Source: Hydractinia symbiolongicarpus (taxonomy: Eukaryota; Cnidaria; Hydrozoa; Anthoathecata; Hydractiniidae). From it: a DNA stretch of 64,000 bases. The number at the start of each line of letters is the position of its first letter. Position 1 is the first letter of the stretch. Below, one piece after another: positions 50,246 through 62,497 of the stretch. Made by a program: the position numbers and the translations under genes. The stretch covers positions 2,852,001 through 2,916,000 of the forward strand of contig NC_079885.1 of the NCBI RefSeq assembly GCF_029227915.1, in the 5' to 3' direction. The notes below the pieces were generated by a model. It had not been told where the DNA came from. It saw nothing but the letters and a program-made list of their open reading frames with translations, and ran no database searches.

Positions 50246-52193
50246 AAAACATCGTTCGGGAAATGAGTTTACTCCCTGGATACTTTCTTTGTATACTTTT
50301 GACTATACGGGCCAAGCCCGGGATTTACGGTTAATCGCGGGTTTTCGTTTGCCGGCGATTAAACTTCTTTTATTCAGCGTCTCATCAAAAATGAAAACAT
50401 TTTTGAAAACTACAAGTCTTATGTGTTTTAGTGGTGAAAAAATAATTTAAAAAATCGTTCGGGAAAACAGTTTACTCCTTGGGTACTTTCTTTATATACA
50501 TTCAACTATACGGGACAAGCCCGGGATTTACGGGAAATCGCGGGTTTTCGTTTGCCGGCGATTAAACTTCTTTTATTTAGCGTCTCATCAAAAATGAAAA
50601 CATTTTTGAAAACTACAAGTCTTATGCGTTTTAGTGGTGAAAAAATAATTTAAAAAATCGTTCTGGAAATGAGTTTACTCACAGGGTACTTTCTTTGTAT
50701 ACATTCGACTATACGGGCCAAGCCGGCATTTACGGAAAATTGCGGGTTTTCGTTTGCCGGCGATTAAACTTCTTTTATTCAGCGTCCCATCAAAAATGAA
50801 AACATTTTTGAAAACTACAAGTCTCATGCGTTTTAGTGGTGAAAAAATAATGCCGGCGATTAAACTTCTTTTATTCAGCGTCTCATCAAAAATGAAAACA
50901 TTTTTGAAAACTACAAGTCTCATGCGTTTTAGTGGTGAAAAGATAATTTAAAAAATCGTTTTGAAAATGAGTTAACTCACAGGGTACTTTCTTTGTATAC
51001 ATTCGACTATACGGCCCAAGCCCGGGATTTACGGGAAATCGCGGGTTTTCGTTTGCCGGCGATTAAACCACTTTCATTAAGCGTCTCATCAAAAATGAAA
51101 ACAAGTTTGAAAACTACAAGTCTCATGCGTTTTAGTGGTGAAAAAATGATCTAAAACATCGTTCGGGAAATGAGTTTACTCCCTGGATACTTTCTTTGTA
51201 TACTTTTGACTATACGTGCCGAGTCCGGGATTTACGGGAAGTCGCGGGTTTTCGTTTGCCGGCGATTAAACTTCTTTTATTCAGCGTCTCATCAAAAATG
51301 AAAACATTTTTGAAAACTACAAGTCTTATGTGTTTTAGTGGTGAAAAAATAATTTAAAAAATCGTTCGGGAAATCAGTTTACTCCTTGGGTACTTTCTTT
51401 ATATACATTCAACTATACGGGACAAGCCCGGGATTTACGGGAAATCGCGGGTTTTCGTTTGCCGGCGATTAAACTTCTTTTATTTAGCGTCTCATCAAAA
51501 ATGAAAACATTTTTGAAAACTACAAGTCTTATGCGTTTTAGTGGTGAAAAAATAATTTAAAAAATCGTTCTGGAAATGAGTTTACTCACAGGGTACTTTC
51601 TTTGTATACATTCGACTATACGGGCCAAGCCGGCATATACGGAAAATCGCGGGTTTTCGTTTGCCGGCGATTAAACTTCTTTTATTCAGCGTCTCATCAA
51701 AAATGAAAACATTTTTGAAAACTACAAGTCTCATGCGTTTTAGTGGTGAAAAGATAATTTAAAAAATCGTTTTGAAAATGAGTTAACTCACAGGGTACTT
51801 TCTTTGTATACATTCGACTATACGGCCCAAGCCCGGGATTTACGGGAAATCGCGGGTTTTCGTTTGCCGGCGATTAAACCACTTTCATTAAGCGTCTCAT
51901 CAAAAATGAAAACATTTCTGAAAACTACAAGTCTCATGCGTTTTAGTGGTGAAAAAATAATTTAAAAAATCGTTCGGGAATTGAGTTTACACCCTGGGTA
52001 CTTTCTTTGTATACTTTTGCCTATACGGGCCGAGTCCGGGATTTACGGGAAGTCGCGGGTTTTCGTTTGCCAGCGATTAAACTTCTTTTATACAGCGTCT
52101 CATCAAAAATGAAAACATTTTTGAAAACTACAAGTCTCATGGGCTTTAGTGGTGAAATAATAATTTAAAAAATCGTTCGGGAAATGAGTTTAC
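49461..52193 (+). repeat. 2,733-bp higher-order repeat unit, copy 1
   Basis: Matches 52,194 onward. The marker ACCCTGAGTAC, a rare variant of ACCCTGGGTAC, is at 49,461 and 52,194. The 96-bp junction 50,852 pairs with 53,584 at +2,732. Near 51,640 a GGCATATACGG monomer is not followed by a 96-bp unit, whereas the counterpart near 54,365 is. Confidence 0.86.
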
Positions 52194-55000
52194 ACCCTGA
52201 GTACTTTCTTTGTATACTTTTGACTATACGGGCCGATTCCGGGATTTACGGGAAATCGCAGGTTTTCGTTTGCCGGCGAATAAACTTCTTTTATTCAGCG
52301 TCTCATCAAAAATGAAAACATTTTTGAAAACTACAAGTCTCATTCGTTCTAGTGGTGCAGAAATAATTTGAAAAATCGTTCGGGAAATCAGTTTACTCCT
52401 TGGGTAGTTTCTTTATATACATTCAACTATACGGGCCAAGCCCGGGATTTACGGGAAATCGCGGGTTTTCGTTTGCCGGCGATTAAACTTCTTTTATTCA
52501 GCGTCTCATCAAAAATGAAAACAAGTTTGAAAACTACAAGTCTCATGCGTTTTAGTGGTGAAAAAATAATCTAAAACATCGTTCGGGAAATGAGTTTACT
52601 CCCTGGATACTTTCTTTGTATACTTTTGACTATACGGGCCAAGCCCGGGATTTACGGTTAATCGCGGGTTTTCGTTTGCCGGCGATTAAACTTCTTTTAT
52701 TCAGCGTCTCATCAAAAATGAAAACAATTTTGAAAACTACAAGTCTTATGTGTTTTAGTGGTGAAAAAATAATTTAAAAAATCGTTCGGGAAATCAGTTT
52801 ACTCCTTGGGTACTTTCTTTATATACATTCAACTATACGGGACAAGCCCGGGATTTACGGGAAATCCCGGGTTTTCGTTTGCCGGCGATTAAACTTCTTT
52901 TATTTAGCGTCTCATCAAAAATGAAAACATTTTTGAAAACTACAAGTCTTATGCGTTTTAGTGGTGAAAAAATAATTTAAAACATCGTTCGGGAAATGAG
53001 TTTACTCCCTGGATACTTTCTTTGTATACTTTTGACTATACGGGCCAAGCCCGGGATTTACGGTTAATCGCGGGTTTTCGTTTGCCGGCGATTAAACTTC
53101 TTTTATTCAGCGTCTCATCAAAAATGAAAACATTTTTGAAAACTACAAGTCTTATGTGTTTTAGTGGTGAAAAAATAATTAAAAAATCGTTCGGGAAATC
53201 AGTTTACTCCTTGGGTACTTTCTTTATATACATTCAACTATACGGGACAAGCCCGGGATTTACGGGAAATCGCGGGTTTTCGTTTGCCGGCGATTAAACT
53301 TCTTTTATTTAGCGTCTCATCAAAAATGAAAACATTTTTGAAAACTACAAGTCTTATGCGTTTTAGTGGTGAAAAAATAATTTAAAAAATTGTTCTGGAA
53401 ATGAGTTTACTCACAGGGTACTTTCTTTGTATACATTCGACTATACGGGCCAAGCCGGCATTTACGGAAAATCGCGGGTTTTCGTTTGCCGGCGATTAAA
53501 CTTCTTTTATTCAGCGTCCCATCAAAAATGAAAACATTTTTGAAAACTACAAGTCTCATGCGTTTTAGTGGTGAAAAAATAATGCCGGCGATTAAACTTC
53601 TTTTATTCAGCGTCTCATCAAAAATGAAAACATTTTTGAAAACTACAAGTCTCATGCGTTTTAGTGGTGAAAAGATAATTTAAAAAATCGTTTTGAAAAT
53701 GAGTTAACTCACAGGGTACTTTCTTTGTATACATTCAATTATACGGCCCAAGCCCGGGATTTACGGGAAATCGCGGGTTTTCGTTTGCCGGCGATTAAAC
53801 CACTTTCATTAAGCGTCTCATCAAAAATGAAAACAAGTTTGAAAACTACAAGTCTCATGCGTTTTAGTGGTGAAAAAATGATCTAAAACATCGTTCGGGA
53901 AATGAGTTTACTCCCTGGATACTTTCTTTGTATACTTTTGACTATACGGGCCGAGTCCGGGATTTACGGGAAGTCGCGGGTTTTCGTTTGCCGGCGATTA
54001 AACTTCTTTTATTCAGCGTCTCATCAAAAATGAAAACATTTTTGAAAACTACAAGTCTTATGTGTTTTAGTGGTGAAAAAATAATTTAAAAAATCGTTCG
54101 GGAAATCAGTTTACTCCTTGGGTAATTTCTTTATATACATTCAACTATACGGGACAAGCCCGGGATTTACGGGAAATCGCGGGTTTTCGTGTGCCGGCGA
54201 TTAAACTTCTTTTATTTAGCGTCTCATCAAAAATGAAAACATTTTTGAAAACTACAAGTCTTATGCGTTTTAGTGGTGAAAAAATAATTTAAAAAATCGT
54301 TCTGGAAATGAGTTTACTCACAGGGTACTTTCTTTGTATACATTCGACTATACGGGCCAAGCCGGCATTTACGGAAAATCGCGGGTTTTCGTTTGCCGGC
54401 GATTAAACTTCTTTTATTCAGCGTCCCATCAAAAATGAAAACATTTTTGAAAACTACAAGTCTCATGCGTTTTAGTGGTGAAAAAATAATGCCGGCGATT
54501 AAACTTCTTTTATTCAGCGTCTCATCAAAAATGAAAACATTTTTGAAAACTACAAGTCTCATGCGTTTTAGTGGTGAAAAGATAATTTAAAAAATCGTTT
54601 TGAAAATGAGTTAACTCACAGGGTACTTTCTTTATATACATTCGACTATACGGCCCAAGCCCGGGATTTACGGGAAATCGCGGGTTTTCGTTTGCCGGCG
54701 ATTAAACCACTTTCATTAAGCGTCTCATCAAAAATGAAAACATTTCTGAAAACTACAAGTCTCATGCGTTTTAGTGGTGAAAAAATAATTTAAAAAATCG
54801 TTCGGGAATTGAGTTTACACCCTGGGTACTTTCTTTGTATACTTTTGACTATACGGGCCGAGTCCGGGATTTACGGGAAGTCGCGGGTTTTCGTTTGCCG
54901 GCGATTAAACTTCTTTTATACAGCGTCTCATCAAAAATGAAAACATTTTTGAAAACTACAAGTCTCATGGGCTTTAGTGGTGAAATAATAATTTAAAAAA
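52194..55000 (+). repeat. 2,733-bp higher-order repeat unit, copy 2
   Basis: Includes an internal 907-bp duplication (about 53,077-53,833 against 53,984-54,740; 96-bp junctions 53,584 and 54,491). The offset to copy 1 becomes about 2,828 after the extra 96-bp unit. Similarity ends near 55,005, where TTCGCGAAATGAG replaces TTCGGGAAATGAG. Confidence 0.84.
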
Positions 55001-57204
55001 TCGTTCGCGAAATGAGTTTACACCCTGGGTACTTTCTTTGTATACATTCGACTATACGGGCCAAGCCCAGGATTTACGGGAAATCGCGGGTTTTCGTTTG
55101 CCGGGAATTAAACCTCTTTCATTAAGCGTCTCATCAAAAATGAAAACATTTTTGAAAACTACAAGTCTCATGCATTTTAGTGGTGAAAAAAAATTTAAAA
55201 AATCATACAGGAAATGAGTTTACTCCCTGGGTACTTTCTTTGTATACATTTGACTACACGGGCCAAGCCCGGCATTTACGGAAAATCGCGGGTTTTTGTT
55301 TGCCGGCGATTAAACTTCTTTTATTCAGCGTCCCATCAAAAATGAAAACATTTTTGAAAACTACAAGTCTCATGCGTTTTAGTGGTGAAAAAATAATGCC
55401 GGCGATTAAACTTCTTTTATTCAGCGTCTCATCAAAAATGAAAACATTTTTGAAAACTACAAGTCTCATGTGTTTTAGTGGTGAAAAGATAATTTAAAAA
55501 ATCGTTTTGAAAATGAGTTAACTCACAGGGTACTTTCTTTGTATACATTCGACTATACGGCCCAAGCCCGGGATTTACGGGAAATCGCGGGTTTTCGTTT
55601 GCCGGCGATTAAACCACTTTCATTAAGCGTCTCATCAAAAATGAAAACAAGTTTGAAAACTACAAGTCTCATGCGTTTTAGTGGTGAAAAAATGATTCGT
55701 TTGCCGGCGATTAAACTTCTTTTATTTAGCGTCTCATCAAAAATGAAAACATTTTTGAAAACTACAAGTCTTATGCGTTTTAGTGGTGAAAAAATAATTT
55801 AAAAAATCGTTCTGGAAATGAGTTTACTCACAGGGTACTTTCTTTGTATACATTCGACTATACGGGCCAAGCCGGCATTTACGGAAAATCGCGGGTTTTC
55901 GTTTGCCGGCGATTAAACTTCTTTTATTCAGCGTCCCATCAAAAATGAAAACATTTTTGAAAACTACAAGTCTCATGCGTTTTAGTGGTGAAAAAATAAT
56001 GCCGGCGATTAAACTTCTTTTATTCAGCGTCTCATCAAAAATGAAAACATTTTTGAAAACTACAAGTCTCATGCGTTTTAGTGGTGAAAAGATAATTTAA
56101 AAAATCGTTTTGAAAATGAGTTAACTCACAGGGTACTTTCTTTGTATACATTCGACTATACGGCCCAAGCCCGGGATTTACGGGAAATCGCGGGTTTTCG
56201 TTTGCCGGCGATTAAACCACTTTCATTAAGCGTCTCATCAAAAATGAAAACATTTCTGAAAACTACAAGTCTCATGCGTTTTAGTGGTGAAAAAATAATT
56301 TAAAAAATCGTTCGGAAATTGAGTTTACACCCTGGGTACTTTCTTTGTATACTTTTGACTATACGGGCCGAGTCCGGGATTTACGGGAAGTCGCGGGTTT
56401 TCGTTTGCCGGCGATTAAACTTCTTTTATACAGCGTCTCATCAAAAATGAAAACATTTTTGAAAACTACAAGTCTCATGGGCTTTAGTGGTGAAATAATA
56501 ATTTAAAAAATCGTTCGCGAAATGAGTTTACACCCTGGGTACTTTCTTTGTATACATTCGACTATACGGGCCAAGCCCAGGATTTACGGGAAATCGCGGG
56601 TTTTCGTTTGCCGGCAATTAAACCTCTTTCATTAAGCGTCTCATCAAAAATGAAAACATTTTTGAAAACTACAAGTCTCATGCATTTTAGTGGTGAAAAA
56701 AAATTTAAAAAATCATACAGGAAATGAGTTTACTCCCTGGGTACTTTCTTTGTATACATTTGACTACACGGGCCAAGCCCGGCATTTACGGAAAATCGCG
56801 GGTTTTTGTTTGCCGGCGATTAAACTTCTTTTATTCAGCGTCCCATCAAAAATGAAAACATTTTTGAAAACTACAAGTCTCATGCGTTTTAGTGGTGAAA
56901 AAATAATGCCGGCGATTAAACTTCTTTTATTCAGCGTCTCATCAAAAATGAAAACATTTTTGAAAACTACAAGTCTCATGCGTTTTAGTGGTGAAAAGAT
57001 AATTTAAAAAATCGTTTTGAAAATGAGTTAACTCACAGGGTACTTTCTTTGTATACATTCGACTATACGGCCCAAGCCCGGGATTTACGGGAAATCGCGG
57101 GTTTTCGTTTGCCGGCGATTAAACCACTTTCATTAAGCGTCTCATCAAAAATGAAAACAAGTTTGAAAACTACAAGTCTCATGCGTTTTAGTGGTGAAAA
57201 AATG
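54185..57204 (+). repeat. 1,510-bp tandem duplication with out-of-register junction
   Basis: Bases 54,185-55,694 repeat as 55,695 to about 57,204. Paired 96-bp junctions are 54,491/56,001 and 55,398/56,908. At 55,694/55,695 GAAAAAATGAT is fused to TCGTTTGCCGGCG. Elsewhere AATGAT continues CTAAAACATCG (for example 57,203). The GCCGGC spacing across the junction is 102 bp, found nowhere else in the window. Confidence 0.9.
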
Positions 57205-58626
57205 ATCTAAAACATCGTTCGGGAAATGAGTTTACTCCCTGGATACTTTCTTTGTATACTTTTGACTATACGGGCCGAGTCCGGGATTTACGGGAAGTCG
57301 CGGGTTTTCGTTTGCCGGCGATTAAACTTCTTTTATTCAGCGTCTCATCAAAAATGAAAACATTTTTGAAAACTACAAGTCTCATGCGTTTTAGTGGTGA
57401 AAAGATAATTTAAAAAATCGTTTTGAAAATGAGTTAACTCACAGGGTACTTTCTTTGTATACATTCGACTATACGGCCCAAGCCCGGGATTTACGGGAAA
57501 TCGCGGGTTTTCGTTTGCCGGCGATTAAACCACTTTCATTAAGCGTCTCATCAAAAATGAAAACATTTCTGAAAACTACAAGTCTCATGCGTTTTAGTGG
57601 TGAAAAAATAATTTAAAAAATCGTTCGGAAATTGAGTTTACACCCTGGGTACTTTCTTTGTATACTTTTGACTATACGGGCCGAGTCCGGGATTTACGGG
57701 AAGTCGCGGGTTTTCGTTTGCCGGCGATTAAACTTCTTTTATACAGCGTCTCATCAAAAATTAAAACATTTTTGAAAACTACAAGTCTCATGGGCTTTAG
57801 TGGTGAAATAATAATTTAAAAAATCGTTCGGGAAATGAGTTTACACCCTGGGTACTTTCTTTGTATACATTCGACTATACGGGCCAAGCCCAGGATTTAC
57901 GGGAAATCGCGGGTTTTCGTTTGCCGGCAATTAAACCTCTTTCATTAAGCGTCTCATCAAAAATGAAAACATTTTTGAAAACTACAAGTCTCATGCATTT
58001 TAGTGGTGAAAAAAAATTTAAAAAATCATACAGGAAATGAGTTTACTCCCTGGGTACTTTCTTTGTATACATTTGACTACACGGGCCAAGCCCGGCATTT
58101 ACGGCAAATCGCGGGTTTTTGTTTGCCGGCGATTAAACTTCTTTTATTCAGCGTCCCATCAAAAATGAAAACATTTTTGAAAACTACAAGTCTCATGCGT
58201 TTTAGTGGCGAAAAAATAATGCCGGCGATTAAACTTCTTTTATTCAGCGTCTCATCAAAAATGAAAACATTTTTGAAAACTACAAGTCTCATGCGTTTTA
58301 GTGGTGAAAAGATAATTTAAAAAATCGTTTTGAAAATGAGTTAACTCACAGGGTACTTTCTTTGTATACATTCGACTATACGGCCCAAGCCCGGGATTTA
58401 CGGGAAATCGCGGGTTTTCGTTTGCCGGCGATTAAACCACTTTCATTAAGCGTCTCATCAAAAATGAAAACAAGTTTGAAAACTACAAGTCTCATGCGTT
58501 TTAGTGGTGAAAAAATGATCTAAAACATCGTTCGGGAAATGAGTTTACTCCCTGGATACTTTCTTTGTATACTTTTGACTATACGGGCCGAGTCCGGGAT
58601 TTACGGGAAGTCGCGGGTTTTCGTTT
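56001..58626 (+). repeat. 1,313-bp tandem duplication
   Basis: Bases 56,001-57,313 repeat as 57,314-58,626, with 96-bp junctions 56,908 and 58,221 paired. The length fits six full monomers plus one 96-bp unit, within one base. The boundaries coincide with the GCCGGC box in my alignment, although homology makes the exact crossover point arbitrary. Copy 2 has ATTAAAACATTT for ATGAAAACATTT near 57,760. Confidence 0.86.
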
Positions 58627-58726
58627 GCCGGCGATTAAACTTCTTTTATTCAGCGTCTCATCAAAAATGAAAACATTTTTGAAAACTACAAGTCTTATGT
58701 GTTTTAGTGGTGAAAAAATAATTTAA

Positions 58727-61700
58727 AAAATCGTTCTGGAAATGAGTTTACTCACAGGGTACTTTCTTTGTATACATTCGACTATACGGGCCAAGCCGGC
58801 ATTTACGGAAAATCGCGGGTTTTCGTTTGCCGGCGATTAAACTTCTTTTATTCAGCGTCCCATCAAAAATGAAAACATTTTTGAAAACTACAAGTCTCAT
58901 GCGTTTTAGTGGTGAAAAAATAATGCCGGCGATTAAACTTCTTTTATTCAGCGTCTCATCAAAAATGAAAACATTTTTGAAAACTACAAGTCTAATGCGT
59001 TTTAGTGGTGAAAAGATAATTTAAAAAATCGTTTTGAAAATGAGTTAACTCACAGGGTACTTTCTTTGTATACATTCGACTATACGGCCCAAGCCCGGGA
59101 TTTACGGGAAATCGCGGGTTTTCGTTTGCCGGCGATTAAACCACTTTCATTAAGCGTCTCATCAAAAATGAAAACATTTCTGAAAACTACAAGTCTCATG
59201 CGTTTTAGTGGTGAAAAAATAATTTAAAAAATCGTTCGGGAATTGAGTTTACACCCTGGGTACTTTCTTTGTATACTTTTGACTATACGGGCTGAGTCCG
59301 GGATTTACGGGAAGTCGCGGGTTTTCGTTTGCCGGCGATTAAACTTCTTTTATACAGCGTCTCATCAAAAATGAAAACATTTTTGAAAACTACAAGTCTC
59401 ATGGGCTTTAGTGGTGAAATAATAATTTAAAAAATCGTTCGGGAAATGAGTTTACACCCTGGGTACTTTCTTTGTATACATTCGACTATACGGGCCAAGC
59501 CCAGGATTTACGGGAAATCGCGGGTTTTCGTTTGCCGGCAATTAAACCTCTTTCATTAAGCGTCTCATCAAAAATGAAAACATTTTTGAAAACTACAAGT
59601 CTCATGCATTTTAGTGGTGAAAAAAAATTTAAAAAATCATACAGGAAATGAGTTTACTCCCTGGGTACTTTCTTTGTATACATTTGACTACACGGGCCAA
59701 GCCCGGCATTTACGGAAAATCGCGGGTTTTTGTTTGCCGGCGATTAAACTTCTTTTATTCAGCGTCCCATCAAAAATGAAAACATTTTTGAAAACTACAA
59801 GTCTCATGCGTTTTAGTGGTGAAAAAATAATGCCGGCGATTAAACTTCTTTTATTCATCGTCTCATCAAAAATGAAAACATTTTTGAAAACTATAGGTCT
59901 TATGCGTTTTAGTGTTGAAAAAATAATTTAAAAAATCGTTCTGGAAATGAGTTTACTCACAGGATACTACAAGTCTCATGCGATTTAGTGGTGAAAAGAT
60001 AATTTAAAAAATCGTTCTGGAAATGAGTTTACTCACAGGGTACTTTCTTTGTATACATTCGACTACACGGGCCAAGCCCGAGATTTAGGGGAAATCGCTG
60101 GTTTTCGTTTGCCGGCGATTAAACCTCTTTCATTAAGCGTCTCATCAAAAATGAAAACATTTTTGAAAACTACAAGTCTCGTGCGTTTTAGTGGTGAAAA
60201 TATAATTTAAAAAATCGCTCGGGAAATGAGTTTACTCCCTGGGTACTTTCTTTGTATACTTTTGACTATACGGGCCGAGTCCGGGATTTACGGGAAATCG
60301 CGGGTTTTCGTTTGCCGGCGATTAAACTTCTTTTATTCAGCGTCCCATCAAAAATGAAAACATTTTTGAAAACTACAAGTCTCATGCGTTTTAGTGGTGA
60401 AAAAATGATCTAAAACATCGTTCGGGAAATGAGTTTACTCCCTGGATACTTTCTTTGTATACTTTTGACTATACGGGCCGAGTCCGGGATTTACGGGAAG
60501 TCGCGGGTTTTCGTTTGCCGGCGATTAAACTTCTTTTATTCAGCGTCTCATCAAAAATGAAAACATTTTTGAAAACTACAAGTCTTATGTGTTTTAGTGG
60601 TGAAAAAATAATTTAAAAAATCGTTCGGGAAATCAGTTTACTCCTTGGGTACTTTCTTTATATACATTCAACTATACGGGACAAGCCCGGGCTTTACGGG
60701 AAATCGCGGGTTTTCGTTTGCCGGCGATTAAACTTCTTTTATTTAGCGTCTCATCAAAAATGAAAACATTTTTGAAAACTACAGGTCTTATGCGTTTTAG
60801 TGGTGAAAAAATAATTTAAAAAATCGTTCTGGAAATGAGTTTACTCACAGGGTACTTTCTTTGTATACATTCGACTATACGGGCCAAGCCGGCATTTACG
60901 GAAAATCGCGGGTTTTCGTTTGCCGGCGATTAAACTTCTTTTATTCAGCGTCCCATCAAAAATGAAAACATTTTTGAAAACTACAAGTCTCATGCGTTTT
61001 AGTGGTGAAAAAATAATGCCGGCGATTAAACTTCTTTTATTCAGCGTCTCATCAAAAATGAAAACATTTTTGAAAACTACAAGTCTAATGCGTTTTAGTG
61101 GTGAAAAGATAATTTAAAAAATCGTTTTGAAAATGAGTTAACTCACAGGGTACTTTCTTTGTATACATTCGACTATACGGCCCAAGCCCGGGATTTACGG
61201 GAAATCGCGGGTTTTCGTTTGCCGGCGATTAAACCACTTTCATTAAGCGTCTCATCAAAAATGAAAACATTTCTGAAAACTACAAGTCTCATGCGTTTTA
61301 GTGGTGAAAAAATAATTTAAAAAATCGTTCGGGAATTGAGTTTACACCCTGGGTACTTTCTTTGTATACTTTTGACTATACGGGCTGAGTCCGGGATTTA
61401 CGGGAAGTCGCGGGTTTTCGTTTGCCGGCGATTAAACTTCTTTTATACAGCGTCTCATCAAAAATGAAAACATTTTTGAAAACTACAAGTCTCATGGGCT
61501 TTAGTGGTGAAATAATAATTTAAAAAATCGTTCGGGAAATGAGTTTACACCCTGGGTACTTTCTTTGTATACATTCGACTATACGGGCCAAGCCCAGGAT
61601 TTACGGGAAATCGCGGGTTTTCGTTTGCCGGCAATTAAACCTCTTTCATTAAGCGTCTCATCAAAAATGAAAACATTTTTGAAAACTACAAGTCTCATGC

Positions 61701-62497
61701 ATTTTAGTGGTGAAAAAAAATTTAAAAAATCATACAGGAAATGAGTTTACTCCCTGGGTACTTTCTTTGTATACATTTGACTACACGGGCCAAGCCCGGC
61801 ATTTACGGAAAATCGCGGGTTTTTGTTTGCCGGCGATTAAACTTCTTTTATTCAGCGTCCCATCAAAAATGAAAACATTTTTGAAAACTACAAGTCTCAT
61901 GCGTTTTAGTGGTGAAAAAATAATGCCGGCGATTAAACTTCTTTTATTCATCGTCTCATCAAAAATGAAAACATTTTTGAAAACTATAGGTCTTATGCGT
62001 TTTAGTGTTGAAAAAATAATTTAAAAAATCGTTCTGGAAATGAGTTTACTCACAGGATACTACAAGTCTCATGCGATTTAGTGGTGAAAAGATAATTTAA
62101 AAAATCGTTCTGGAAATGAGTTTACTCACAGGGTACTTTCTTTGTATACATTCGACTACACGGGCCAAGCCCGAGATTTAGGGGAAATCGCTGGTTTTCG
62201 TTTGCCGGCGATTAAACCTCTTTCATTAAGCGTCTCATCAAAAATGAAAACATTTTTGAAAACTACAAGTCTCGTGCGTTTTAGTGGTGAAAATATAATT
62301 TAAAAAATCGCTCGGGAAATGAGTTTACTCCCTGGGTACTTTCTTTGTATACTTTTGACTATACGGGCCGAGTCCGGGATTTACGGGAAATCGCGGGTTT
62401 TCGTTTGCCGGCGATTAAACTTCTTTTATTCAGCGTCCCATCAAAAATGAAAACATTTTTGAAAACTACAAGTCTCATGCGTTTTAGTGGTGAAAAA
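58727..62497 (+). repeat. 2,093-bp tandem duplication
   Basis: Bases 58,727-60,819 repeat from 60,820 to about 62,497 (copy 2 incomplete). Shared rare variants include AAGTCTAATGCG (58,990 and 61,083), GGGCTGAGTCC (59,290 and 61,383), TTCATCGTCTC (59,855 and 61,948), AACTATAGGTC (59,890 and 61,983) and GCCCGAGATTTAGG (60,075 and 62,168). 96-bp junctions 58,925/61,018 and 59,832/61,925 and 76-bp fusions 59,962/62,055 are paired. Confidence 0.92.
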
